Shown here: piece by piece, positions 41,079 through 48,446 of the stretch
Layout: each line of letters opens with the position of its first letter
Numbering within the stretch: the first letter of the stretch is position 1
Notes under the pieces: generated by a model
What the model saw: only the letters and a program-made list of their open reading frames with translations
What the model was told of the DNA's origin: nothing
Database searches by the model: none
Virus record (IMG/VR): IMGVR_UViG_3300037156_000434
Coordinates: 1-55,224 of that record
Length of the DNA: 55,224 nt
From: a virus
Direction: 5' to 3' (one strand)
Program-made: the position numbers and the translations under genes

Positions 41079-41408
41079 CTCAGATTTACCCGCAGCCGGC
41101 CACTACCGGGCGGCCGATAAACTTGCTTCGGATAGAGGAGAATCCATCCGAAGGATGGCTGGTACCTACGTCGGGAACTTGCCATAGCTCAAATGCACCG
41201 AGGAGTATGATCGGGCGCTGGTCACATTTACGACTCGCCTGTAGTACCTTTTAGGAGTCTCCCACCCTAAAAATACTGCGCTTTTTGATCTAAGATCCGA
41301 CACTGATCGTGGCTTGACGAATCTCGAAATCCCTTCGTCAAAACGTGGATGTGAGCGATCATGTGGGAAATTGCCAAAATCTTAGATTGATAGGGTGTGG
41401 AGTACGTC
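41079..41408. promoter_or_regulatory. Intergenic spacer with 8-bp inverted repeat
   Basis: No gene seen in these 330 bases. TTGACGAA (41314-41321) and TTCGTCAA (41334-41341) form a perfect inverted repeat with a 12-base spacer, about 70 bp before the AT-rich membrane-protein gene. TTGACG is also a good -35 hexamer. An operator or promoter for that gene is likely. Confidence 0.4.
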
Positions 41409-42461
41409 ATGGCAGACGGTGTATTGTTGATGGTCACGATATCGCTGGCAGTGTTAGTTTCATTAATGTTGGTTGCATGTTTTGTTGGCAAAGGGGAGTG
41501 GGGGTGGTCTAGAGTAAATTCAACTTTGCAACTCGATACTAGCCAAGGGCTAGCGCATCAGGGCTTGCTTTGGCTGTCTATTTCTACCCCCGTTGCAATA
41601 GCAGTTTCATTGGGTCTTTGGGTTTGGCCTAAATATAGCTTCGAACTTTCGCCGGCAGGTTTTAAAAATTTTATTGATATTAGTATTCTGCCGCTGGCAA
41701 TAATGTCATTGTCGTTGCCGTTGTCTGGATTAATATCAAAATTTCATTCGACGCAGCAAACAGCAAAGCAAATTGAGGTGGTAAGTTTTAAAAATAACTT
41801 AGATGCATTTTATACTCACAGAAAGGAAATGCTCGCGTATTTTGCTGCTATGGATGAAGTCGACTATTTCGGGGTTGCGACGTTCGAATATCATCTGCAT
41901 CCTGTCTTACACCTCCGTTTTTTTTCAGGCACCCCTGAGAAGGGGCTCCCAGCGGTTGACATGGATGCATTTAGGTTGGTCGAAGCGTCGATACTTTCGG
42001 CAGCGAAGTTTCTTAAAGGGGTGTTGGTTCTAGATCGTGTTAGCTCTATCTCGACTCTTGACTTGTATCTGCACGCATGTGAGAGCATTCGTGTCGCCGC
42101 TGATTCTCTTCACATAACAAAGATTACAAGAGATTTTGTTCTGCAAGGTGTGTTGATTAGAAGTGAAAAGTGTAAGCCTCCGAATTACGATATGGTTACT
42201 TTAGGCACAACTACTTTGCATGCTTTAGCTGCTATAAGATTTGTCAGGGGGTTTTATGATAATCTTTGTGACTTTGCGGGGGTTTCTAGGTGGGTTGTAT
42301 CGAAGGAATTGGATTTGGTTTTTTACGGAGGAAAAAGCCTTATTGAGGGAGAATTGCAAATCGAGCTTTTACACAAAACTGAGATTCAACATCTAGTCGA
42401 GATCGGGAGTGCTAGATACAATGAAAAGCATCCGCTCCTAACGGAAAATTTCTCCTACTAA
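41409..42461 (+). CDS. AT-rich moron: multi-TM protein with soluble C-terminal domain
   Basis: A 350-residue protein with three hydrophobic segments (about 6-26 LMVTISLAVLVSLMLVACFV, 52-72, 92-112 ILPLAIMSLSLPLSGLI) and a cytoplasmic-type domain of about 240 residues. The linker STQQTAKQIEVVSFKNNLDA followed by FYTHRKEMLAYF resembles the junction found in many phage-defence membrane proteins of accessory regions. Base composition is clearly lower in GC than the neighbouring phage genes, a sign of recent transfer. GGAG lies 6 bases before the ATG. It could be a superinfection-exclusion or abortive-infection protein; the family is not recognised with certainty. Confidence 0.7.
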   Translation: MADGVLLMVTISLAVLVSLMLVACFVGKGEWGWSRVNSTLQLDTSQGLAHQGLLWLSISTPVAIAVSLGLWVWPKYSFELSPAGFKNFIDISILPLAIMSLSLPLSGLISKFHSTQQTAKQIEVVSFKNNLDAFYTHRKEMLAYFAAMDEVDYFGVATFEYHLHPVLHLRFFSGTPEKGLPAVDMDAFRLVEASILSAAKFLKGVLVLDRVSSISTLDLYLHACESIRVAADSLHITKITRDFVLQGVLIRSEKCKPPNYDMVTLGTTTLHALAAIRFVRGFYDNLCDFAGVSRWVVSKELDLVFYGGKSLIEGELQIELLHKTEIQHLVEIGSARYNEKHPLLTENFSY

Positions 42462-42469
42462 TAAGGCTT

Positions 42470-42720
42470 TTATATCTTAGGAAGGATTAATTCTGGCTCT
42501 TTGTTTCGTGTATTACCAACTGCCGCGTCTACCTTAAACCACTCGAATGCCTCGGCCGGCTCGCCCTGGTGCAGCACCATCTCCTCGGCGCGCTCCTTGG
42601 GCGTGGCCGGGGCCAGCCACTCCCTGGCCAGATCTGGTGTCAGCACCACGGGCCGCCTGTCGTGAATGTATACCATGCGGCCCGCGCAGTGATTGTCGCG
42701 AAGCCGTGATCTTAGGCTGG
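42470..42720 (-). pseudogene. C-terminal fragment of an SRAP (YedK/HMCES-like) gene
   Basis: About 80 codons: NHCAGRMVYIHDRRPVVLTP, DLAREWLAPATP, KERAEEMVLHQGEPAEAFEW, ending in PELILPKI. This is the C-terminal part of the SOS-response-associated peptidase family, which forms DNA-protein crosslinks at abasic sites. The catalytic Cys2 and the N-terminal 150 residues are missing, and upstream codons run into stops in all frames. It was probably cut by the rearrangement that placed the excisionase-like genes on its right. Confidence 0.75.
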
Positions 42721-42799
42721 GCCTTCATCAGTATCCGTTGTGTGGGCTCCCTTGAGCGTTACCATTATGAAATTCGCTGGCTCGCCTAAAAATCATCCT

Positions 42800-43063
42800 T
42801 CATATCAGAGGAGGAGGACTTAGAGAGACTCGTTCTTTCTGGCTAACTACAAGTTGCGAAAGTCTGCGGATTACGCGCTTAGGGGCGATCGTGCTTTCTA
42901 CCCATGTCTCATACCCGCGTACGTCGATCAATACCCGTCTATCCGGAGCGTGTCGCCAGACTAGGTTCTCAGCCCAAGTCCCATCAGACATCTTTGCTCT
43001 GATTGCAGCCTCGGTATAACCGCTTTCGGCCGAAAACTGCCTCACCGTTTTGTAATTGACCAT
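42800..43063 (-). CDS. Phage excisionase-like protein
   Basis: An 87-residue protein (MVNYKTVRQFSAESGYTEAA, IRAKMSDGTWAENLVWRHAP, DRRVLIDVRGYETWVE), the pattern of a common Pseudomonas excisionase family: an N-terminal HTH that reads a directionality site and a wing with RRVLIDVRGYE. AGGAG lies 7 bases before the ATG. It is not near the integrase at 1-1116, so it belongs to another element whose integrase is missing or is the truncated one at 50067. Confidence 0.75.
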   Translation of the reverse strand: MVNYKTVRQFSAESGYTEAAIRAKMSDGTWAENLVWRHAPDRRVLIDVRGYETWVESTIAPKRVIRRLSQLVVSQKERVSLSPPPLI

Positions 43064-43077
43064 ATCAGCACTCCTAA

Positions 43078-43338
43078 TCAACGGCCGATACTTTTCAGAG
43101 TGGGCGGCACCTGTCGTTTCCTGCCAACCTTTGTTGGCTTGGTCTCGATCTTGCCGTCCCTGCAGTCCTTCAAAAACTGCATTACGTCGTCCCGTAACCA
43201 ACAATGCCTGGTCCCCATTCTGAAGCTTTTTGGCAACCAACAGACTTGGCGGCAGAGACCCTCCCTGATTGACGCCTCGGTACGGCTGAGCATACGCGCC
43301 AATCCTGCAACATGAATTACCTCGCATTCATCGTCCAT
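43078..43338 (-). CDS. AlpA/excisionase-type small HTH protein
   Basis: An 86-residue protein with VAGLARMLSRTEASIREGLC as HTH, then LPKSFRMGTRHCWLRDDVMQ, the strand-turn of the AlpA/MerR-like winged helix, and a basic tail. It precedes the excisionase-like gene by 14 bp on the same strand. Such pairs control integrases in islands and satellite-like elements. It is an orphan here. Confidence 0.7.
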   Translation of the reverse strand: MDDECEVIHVAGLARMLSRTEASIREGLCRQVCWLPKSFRMGTRHCWLRDDVMQFLKDCRDGKIETKPTKVGRKRQVPPTLKSIGR

Positions 43339-43361
43339 TAAGAAGCCTCCCAGGATTTTGC

Positions 43362-43580
43362 TTACACGTTAGATTGTTGGTTCAGTCGGGCGAGGCCCTG
43401 CTTTATGTGTCCAGCATTCTCACCAATGGTGTGTAGTGCGCCCCGGACGTTATTGCCGGCATCAACGTGGCCCTGGCGCTCGACGAGAAAGGTCAACTCC
43501 ATCAGTGCAGCCTCAAGGGCGAGCTGGTTTTCGTAGATGCGTTCCAAGACATCAGGAAGGGAGTATTCGGGAGAGGGCAT
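43362..43580 (-). CDS. Small acidic helical prophage protein
   Basis: A 72-residue protein beginning MPSPEYSLPDVLERIYENQL, continuing LALEAALMELTFLVERQGHV and NVRGALHTIGENAGHIKQGL. The ATG at 43580 has GGAG at 8 bases. The pattern is familiar from the early or lysogeny region of Pseudomonas prophages. It forms a minus-strand group with the two HTH genes. Confidence 0.6.
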   Translation of the reverse strand: MPSPEYSLPDVLERIYENQLALEAALMELTFLVERQGHVDAGNNVRGALHTIGENAGHIKQGLARLNQQSNV

Positions 43581-43622
43581 TGCTTGGTCTCCGATAAGGG
43601 GAATGGAGAGCATAGCCGCGGA

Positions 43623-43652
43623 CAAAAAAATGGCCCGCTTATGTGCGGGCCT
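43623..43652 (-). terminator. Minus-strand rho-independent terminator
   Basis: GGCCCGC (43632-43638), loop TTATGT, GCGGGCC (43645-43651); the minus strand continues A-TTTTTTT. It insulates the prophage fragment on its left from transcripts coming from the host-like genes on its right. Confidence 0.85.
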
Positions 43653-43880
43653 AAAGGGAATTCTTCAAAGGAGTAGGGTGAGTTTGACCCCCGTCCTGTA
43701 AATGCCAGGTGAAAAGGATGTCGCAAAAGCAGAATGTCCATGCTCGGCTGGTTTCTGCGATTGGTCTTGTCGTTTGCAACACAAAGCTTACCAAGTCGCT
43801 ACACGAAAAATATGACGTACCCCATTCTGCAGCTGTCATAAGTCACGCGGATCAACTGTTCCTGAATAGAGAGCGTAGTT

Positions 43881-44057
43881 ATGACTTTAAATCGATTGGT
43901 CAAGGTTGCAGCAGTTGTTGCTTTGCTGTCTTCTCTGTCGGGATGCTGGATTTTTATGCCGCCAGGAGGTGGTGGCGATGGTGGTCACGGTGGCCACGGT
44001 CAAGGTGGCGGGCCTGGTGGGGGTCCTGGCGGTGGCCCTGGTAGCGGACCGCGGTAA
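43881..44057 (+). CDS. Gly/His-rich small lipoprotein
   Basis: A 58-residue protein: signal sequence MTLNRLVKVAAVVALLSSLS followed by GC, with lipobox LSGC. The mature part is WIFMPPGGGGDGGHGGHGQG and further Gly/Pro repeats. Similar Gly-rich lipoproteins are chromosomal genes of Pseudomonas, and it is the first clear host-type gene. A frame covering it from 43718 in another phase is unlikely to be real. Confidence 0.7.
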   Translation: MTLNRLVKVAAVVALLSSLSGCWIFMPPGGGGDGGHGGHGQGGGPGGGPGGGPGSGPR

Positions 44058-44082
44058 CGAACCAGGACTTGAAGGCGGCGAG

Positions 44083-44268
44083 ATGAGGGGAGGCGATCAT
44101 CAAGATCGCTTCTTCGTGTGGGTTGTTCTAATCATGCTGGCGCTGCTGGGTGGCGAGCATCATGCAGCGGTTAGTGAATTAGAGGTACAAGAAACCCTCC
44201 CGCGGCAACGTTTCACGGGATCAAATTTCAGACAACAAAAAGCTCGCTCGATGGCGGGCGTCACGTGA
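44083..44268 (+). CDS. Possible small single-TM protein
   Basis: A 61-codon frame (MRGGDHQDRFFVWVVLIMLA, then LLGGEHHAAVSELEVQETLP) with one hydrophobic segment and an AAGG box. It follows the lipoprotein gene by 25 bp. Plausible as a co-transcribed small gene, but there is no independent support. Confidence 0.35.
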   Translation: MRGGDHQDRFFVWVVLIMLALLGGEHHAAVSELEVQETLPRQRFTGSNFRQQKARSMAGVT

Positions 44269-44284
44269 ATACTGTGAGCGGCTG

Positions 44285-44695
44285 CTACCCCGCCAAGTAT
44301 AAATCTCCACGATGAGCGATATGTACCTTGTTGCCATCTGGATCACGCAGGTACGCACCGTAGTAACCGTCACCATAGTGGGGACGTTGGCCAGGTTTAC
44401 CTTCATCAGATCCGCCCGCAAGAAGCCCAGCTGCATAGGCGCTGTCTACCGCATTTGGAGAGGGTGCGGTGAAAGCCACCATGCTGCCATTCCCTGCTCC
44501 GGCTTCATTGCGGTCATAAGGGCTGTACACGTAAAAGCGAGGGAGAACGCTATCTGGCTTAATCCAGCATGCCGAAGGTGGTCCGCCATCAGGCGTCACA
44601 GGCCTGCGGCAGAGCCCCAGGGGGATCAGCACCGCGTCATAGAAGATCGAGGCCTTATCAAGATCGTTTGTCCCAACGGTTACGTGACTGAACAT
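44285..44695 (-). CDS. VOC-family (glyoxalase-like) protein
   Basis: A 136-residue single-module vicinal-oxygen-chelate protein: MFSHVTVGTNDLDKASIFYD with the first metal-ligand His, VLIPLGLC, and the closing GYYGAYLRDPDGNKVHIAHR carrying the second motif. Related proteins are lactoylglutathione-lyase-like or resistance proteins, and the substrate cannot be deduced. It is host-type and probably part of the chromosome around the integrated elements, or cargo. Confidence 0.85.
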   Translation of the reverse strand: MFSHVTVGTNDLDKASIFYDAVLIPLGLCRRPVTPDGGPPSACWIKPDSVLPRFYVYSPYDRNEAGAGNGSMVAFTAPSPNAVDSAYAAGLLAGGSDEGKPGQRPHYGDGYYGAYLRDPDGNKVHIAHRGDLYLAG

Positions 44696-44969
44696 CCTGT
44701 ATTCCTACTTACGGAGGCAAGACGTCATCGTGTCATTATGAAGGTGGGCGTGTATAGCCGTCGTCGGGTAGGTCGGGAAGGGCGAGTCTCTGCCCTCCAA
44801 ATCGCAGGCAAGAAAAGCCCGCGATGGGGAGGGCGGACTTAAGGGCTTCATTAGGAGACGGGGTAACCAATATGTTTCGTAGCGTACAGCCACCATTGGT
44901 CTAACGTCCGACTTAATACTCGCCATTGCGACTACGATCAATGCACCCATAACCGCGATAGAGGCTCCG

Positions 44970-45191
44970 ATGAAAGAGGTGCAGCGAAGACTGACCCTGA
45001 CAGCTTGGCGCCAGCTTTCTGCACTTGCCGGGAGTCGAATGGACGCAGAGGATAAATATTTCGAATTGCTGAGGCGGGCTGACGCGATGGAGCGAGCTGA
45101 CCTCATCAGCAGTGACGAGTGGAGAAGGCTTGTAAAGCACGCCGGAGCATTGCTTTGTAGTACTGCACAATGTATGGGCGGACCAGGGTAG
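44970..45191 (+). CDS. Small hypothetical accessory protein
   Basis: A 73-residue helical protein (MKEVQRRLTLTAWRQLSALA, GSRMDAEDKYFELLRRADAM, ERADLISSDEWRRLVKHAGA). GAGG lies 5 bases before the ATG. It is followed by a terminator. The type occurs widely in Pseudomonas prophages and islands; function unknown. Confidence 0.6.
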   Translation: MKEVQRRLTLTAWRQLSALAGSRMDAEDKYFELLRRADAMERADLISSDEWRRLVKHAGALLCSTAQCMGGPG

Positions 45192-45200
45192 GGAAGAAAC

Positions 45201-45230
45201 AAGAAGCCCGGCTCTGGGCCGGGCTCTTGC
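45201..45230. terminator. Bidirectional terminator
   Basis: AAGCCCGGC-TCTG-GGCCGGGCTCTTG: a 9-bp stem between convergent genes, with partial T-tails on both strands (GGGCTCTTG and GGGCTTCTTGTTTC). It serves both the small gene on the left and the KilA-N/BstA-like gene on the right. Confidence 0.8.
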
Positions 45231-45237
45231 TAATGAT

Positions 45238-46152
45238 TCAGGACCCGAGCTGAGGCTTGCTCGTGTAGGCGGAAATCGCAAGCTGGGCTACTGAAACGGG
45301 CAGCGCCTTTTGTTTGACCTTCGTGCTGAGGTACGCTTCAAACTTCCCAGCACCTATGTAAACCTCTCGAAACCAGCGCCGAAACTCTCCCAACGCCAAT
45401 TCTGGGTAGCAATTGGACTCCTGAGGATTCGACAACGCCTGAGGAAAGTAGTCAGGGTAATTGTGGTCATACTTGATTCTTGCGCCGTAGAAGTTCTCGA
45501 GTTCAGCAGCTTTCCAGTGCCTCGCCCAGTGGCTTCCAACGCTTCCATCTGGGACAAATGTACTGTCGATGTGTATTCCGCTTTGTCCGAGATGGACCAC
45601 CATATCGGCGATCTCTTTGAATATTCCGAAATAACCAGCTGGCACCGCGTTGTAGACTAGTGACATACGATCATGGAACTGCTTCCACTGCACCGGCACA
45701 TGGTTACTCGGATCGTAACCTACCTGGGTGTAGATGAAGTCTTGCAACGCCTTTCCAGCAAGAAGCCGGAAATTCATTAGTGCTTCGTCTTTTTTGTTAA
45801 TCCCGGCGTCAAACGCATAATATTCAAGGACGGCTAGGCATACGGCGTCGGGCCAAGCGTGGACAATGCCTGTTTTGTTGTCTGGTATCGCGGTAAACGG
45901 AACTTCATATACTTGACCATGTGTAGCAAGAATTTCCTGTATACGGCTTACAGTAGGCTTCGTCGTATTCCAGTCCGCCCCCACGCTCTGAATGACCGAG
46001 TGGTGCACGCCGCAAAGGCGGGCGAGACCGCGACCGTTCAAAAAGGGAGTGCCGTCAGATAGCACTCCCATTCCGATTCCGTCGATCTCTGTCTGCTTGT
46101 CTATTCCGAGAGGAATTTGAGGAGGGGTGGCGGGTGCGGAAGGCGTTTTCAT
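45238..46152 (-). CDS. KilA-N-like / BstA-like protein, putative phage-exclusion gene
   Basis: A 304-residue protein. Residues about 25-135 look like a KilA-N-type DNA-binding domain (GVLSDGTPFLNGRGLARLCG, then VHAWPDAVCLAVLEYYAFDA), followed by NFRLLAGKALQDFIYTQVGY. The C-terminal part (FYGARIKYDHNYPDYFPQAL, LGEFRRWFREVYIGAGKFEA) is not a known enzyme. The overall layout fits the BstA family of prophage abortive-infection proteins, but I identify it from memory of the pattern only. AGGGA precedes the ATG at 46152, and a good promoter lies upstream. Phage remnants on its right suggest it came with a prophage. Confidence 0.5.
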   Translation of the reverse strand: MKTPSAPATPPQIPLGIDKQTEIDGIGMGVLSDGTPFLNGRGLARLCGVHHSVIQSVGADWNTTKPTVSRIQEILATHGQVYEVPFTAIPDNKTGIVHAWPDAVCLAVLEYYAFDAGINKKDEALMNFRLLAGKALQDFIYTQVGYDPSNHVPVQWKQFHDRMSLVYNAVPAGYFGIFKEIADMVVHLGQSGIHIDSTFVPDGSVGSHWARHWKAAELENFYGARIKYDHNYPDYFPQALSNPQESNCYPELALGEFRRWFREVYIGAGKFEAYLSTKVKQKALPVSVAQLAISAYTSKPQLGS

Positions 46153-46175
46153 GGTTAAGTCCCTGAATCCATTGA

Positions 46176-46203
46176 TATATACCCTGGCGGGCGTCCACTT
46201 CAA
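46176..46203 (-). promoter_or_regulatory. Sigma70-type promoter for the BstA-like gene
   Basis: On the minus strand TTGAAG (46203-46198), 16 bases, TATATA (46181-46176), 24 bases before the ATG. GAATGATGGCCATTC (46207-46221), an imperfect inverted repeat, lies just upstream of the -35 and may bind a regulator. This is a constitutive-looking promoter, as expected for a gene expressed in the lysogen. Confidence 0.55.
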
Positions 46204-46288
46204 AATGAATGATGGCCATTCAATGTTAACCGGTATCCCCGCCGGCAGTACGACCCTCTATCAGGCGTTTCTCACTACTGTTGGAGCG

Positions 46289-46475
46289 TCAACTCTCCCG
46301 CACAATCCTTCCCACCTTCACCTCATCCGCATAACCCGCCAGCTTGTCCTCCATCGCCTGGTAGCTCAGCGCGATCATCATCAACTCGTCTGCGCTGATT
46401 TCATCACCAGCAGCGATAAGCCGCTTGGCCAAGTTGAATAGATCGACGCCTGACCATTTGAGCAGGGCCGCAGCG
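46289..46475 (-). pseudogene. Truncated small phage gene
   Basis: About 60 codons reading AAALLKWSGVDLFNLAKRLI, AAGDEISADELMMIALSYQA, MEDKLAGYADEVKVGRIVRE. A stop codon lies directly upstream and no start is present, so the N-terminus has been lost. The composition is of a phage accessory protein. It abuts the lysin remnant at 46480, marking a recombination scar. Confidence 0.5.
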
Positions 46476-46479
46476 GCTT

Positions 46480-46870
46480 ATAGGTCGCGGCTAGGGACCA
46501 GCCGCCATATCGCCGTGACCTGGACTATCCGCAACCGTGTGTTCGACGGCAAGGCCGCCCCTGGTGGGGGAATTGCTATGCCGGTGTGCGCCTGAAACCA
46601 TCGCAGTTCAGCTGCTGGACCAGAACAACCCGAACTACGCCTACCTGAGCGGTGCCAAGCAGATTCTGGCCGCGCAGTTCGCCCATGCCCAGCTCGCAGC
46701 CGACCAAGTGATGTCGGGTGGAGTGCCAGATCCAACTGGCGGCGCCACGCACTACTACGCAATCACGATGCCCAAAGCCCAGGCCTGGGCGGCGAAGGCC
46801 ACGCAAACGCTGCGCCTGGGTCACTGTCTTCTTCAAGGATGTGTCGTGTGTCGTCCCGGCCTGGATGACG
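46480..46870 (+). pseudogene. Broken cell-wall-hydrolase (SleB/Hydrolase_2-like) gene
   Basis: Fragments in shifted frames: RNRVFDGKAAPGGG, then a stop, then LDQNNPNYAYLSGAKQILAA, QVMSGGVPDPTGGATHYYAI and TMPKAQAWAAKATQTLRLG, with a final frameshift before VFFKDV. These are the GGA-THYY and PxxW blocks of phage cell wall hydrolases. At least two frameshifts and loss of the N-terminus make it inactive. It shows that a third lysis-region remnant lies here. Confidence 0.7.
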
Positions 46871-46876
46871 TCGATT

Positions 46877-47527
46877 CTAGAGCGCGTCTTCGATGTCTAA
46901 ATCAGGCCACTCGAGGGGGGCATGCACAGTCTTTGCAAGGAACATCCCGTGAACAGCTTGGACACCAGGTAGCCCCGAAAGAATGCTTTTTGCCGCTGCA
47001 AAGCTCGCTCCCCGAGTTATAACGTCGTCCACCACGATGACATACGGGCGTAGGGGCGCCTGAAGATAAGTCCTGTCTAGTTGCAGTGTTGCGGCCAAGC
47101 CTTCTGGATCAAGCCTATTGCCCTGATGCTGAGCATCCCTAGCTGCTGACTGAGCAAGCAGCGGACGGACGTCAATGCCAGCTTTTCGTTGAGCTACATA
47201 CTTCATAACTTGAAGCATCCGGTCATCATGCTCGGGGTGCCCAACAGGTTTCGAGCATGGTATCGGAACGAATGTGACGTCCGTTGCACATACGTCCAGA
47301 TTCAACCCTGCCGAGGTCAGAATGACCTCACCCCAATACGCAACGGCTCTTAGCTTCCAGTGGAGTTGAGCAGGGGGGGCATTAGGACTTTTTTTAAGAT
47401 TGAAAATTTGCTGATTTGTTTCGCTGGCACCGAAACCCCCACCAGATGTGTATTCACCGTAATGAGCACAGCTATCATCGACTGACAAAAACCTAAAGTT
47501 TGCGGGATCAAGAATTGAGAGTCGCAT
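46877..47527 (-). CDS. Phosphoribosyltransferase-fold protein, ShosT-like toxin candidate
   Basis: A 216-residue protein. The C-terminal half is a type I PRTase, with the PRPP loop VIVVDDVITRGASFAAAK (acidic pair at about 167-168). The N-terminal half has FVPIPCSKPVGHPEHDDRML, a ComF-like flexible loop. It lies directly after a DprA-like gene, with a 20-bp overlap. A PRTase toxin with a DprA-like partner is the layout of the ShosTA toxin-antitoxin/defence system, and ComF proper would not be paired in this way. The ATG at 47527 is preferred to the adjacent TTG. Confidence 0.75.
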   Translation of the reverse strand: MRLSILDPANFRFLSVDDSCAHYGEYTSGGGFGASETNQQIFNLKKSPNAPPAQLHWKLRAVAYWGEVILTSAGLNLDVCATDVTFVPIPCSKPVGHPEHDDRMLQVMKYVAQRKAGIDVRPLLAQSAARDAQHQGNRLDPEGLAATLQLDRTYLQAPLRPYVIVVDDVITRGASFAAAKSILSGLPGVQAVHGMFLAKTVHAPLEWPDLDIEDAL

Positions 47528-48446
47528 CAATATTCAGCTCTTCCATTAGATGAGATACATTCTTGATTCTTACGGCCCCAAGCTTTTCAAAGCGTTGTGG
47601 CCAAGTCAGCTCTGGCTTTCGAAAGCAGCTTTCTAAAATGAATAGTTTGCGGCCTTGTGCGAGAGCCGCCCGGGCCTGTACCAATGTGCCTGAGGTGTTT
47701 CCCGCCTCGACGATGATGGTCGCCTGGGTGATGGCAGACATCGTTACGTTTCGGGCTGGAAAGAAAAGCCGATTCGTCCGGTAATTCTGATTTTGGTATC
47801 GAAGAAAAGGGACTTGAGATATGACGAGAAACCGCTTAGCGATTTCCTCCTGGAGGGATCGGTTTTCTTTTGGGTAGCTCTCAGTTAGTGGCGTGCCGAT
47901 GACTGCGATAGTCTTTCCACCGGCTGCCATTGCAGCCGTGTGGGCCGCTGTGTCAATGCCCTTGGCAAGCCCAGAAACGATTGTATAGCCGGCTCTGGAG
48001 AGGGAGTGGGCAATTCGACCCGCATTGAGTGCTCCCTCATCGCTTGGTGAACGTGTCCCGACGATCGCTACGGACGGCGTTTCTACTAGTTCCCAGTTGC
48101 CTTCGTAGTAAAGAACTTCTACGGGATGGTCTGCGTCGCGCAACTTTTTGGGATATTCGCCGGCGCCGTTAACGCGAATTCCAATAGACCGCAGTCGTTC
48201 CTCACCAAGGAGCTCGATAAGCATGGCCCGTACGCGTGACACTTCTTCCTCCGGGACGAGCTCGGAGGGGAGCGCCCCAGGATTAGTCCGGAAAAGCTCT
48301 GCCAGGTTGGCGAACCACGCTCCTTGCCCCATCCATAGAGACTCGTAAGCGCACATCTCGTTTTGGAGGGTGATGGGAGGTGACTCGAACAGATCTTCGA
48401 AGCTGAAGCTATTTTTCTTCATATGATATGCGGTATCGACTCGCAT
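47508..48446 (-). CDS. DprA-like protein, ShosA-like antitoxin candidate
   Basis: A 312-residue protein with the DprA Rossmann-like fold: VAIVGTRSPSDEGALNAGRI, TIVSGLAKGIDTAAHTAAMA, VIGTPLTESYPKENRSLQEE and a modified RTNRLFFPARNVTMSAITQA. An N-terminal helical part of about 110 residues replaces the usual SAM domain, and the C-terminal winged helix of housekeeping DprA is missing or short. It overlaps the PRTase gene. Start 48446 is the first ATG; a second ATG at 48422 also lacks a clear ribosome site. Confidence 0.78.
   Translation of the reverse strand: MRVDTAYHMKKNSFSFEDLFESPPITLQNEMCAYESLWMGQGAWFANLAELFRTNPGALPSELVPEEEVSRVRAMLIELLGEERLRSIGIRVNGAGEYPKKLRDADHPVEVLYYEGNWELVETPSVAIVGTRSPSDEGALNAGRIAHSLSRAGYTIVSGLAKGIDTAAHTAAMAAGGKTIAVIGTPLTESYPKENRSLQEEIAKRFLVISQVPFLRYQNQNYRTNRLFFPARNVTMSAITQATIIVEAGNTSGTLVQARAALAQGRKLFILESCFRKPELTWPQRFEKLGAVRIKNVSHLMEELNIDATLNS

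Larger units (their letters stand above)
1..42461. mobile_element. Prophage 1, temperate podovirus-type
   Basis: A near-complete phage genome in lambda-like order: integrase and lysogeny genes leftward, then early control, replication, lysis, packaging, head, tail and ejection genes rightward. No contractile or long-tail assembly genes (no tape measure, sheath or tube) are seen, while several large Gln/Ala-rich ejection-type proteins follow the tail fibre, which points to a podovirus. The integrase stop codon is the first base of the window, so the left attachment site lies outside. The right limit is uncertain: the last clear phage operon gene ends at 41078, an AT-rich moron follows to 42461, and the only attachment-like sequence on the right is the tRNA-Pro fragment at 49950-49998. 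Confidence 0.9.

Noticed and set aside
41079-42461. Retron (non-coding RNA plus membrane effector)
   Set aside because: The membrane protein and upstream spacer suggested it, but no reverse transcriptase gene exists nearby and the spacer lacks an msr/msd-like fold.
43718-44044. Plus-strand frame of about 110 codons
   Set aside because: Its second half overlaps a convincing lipoprotein gene in another frame and turns into a Trp/Arg-rich repeat that is the shadow of the Gly-rich coding repeat.
46877-48446. Chromosomal natural-competence genes dprA and comF
   Set aside because: The two genes overlap, the DprA-like protein lacks the usual domain layout, and both lie among phage fragments, which does not fit housekeeping loci.
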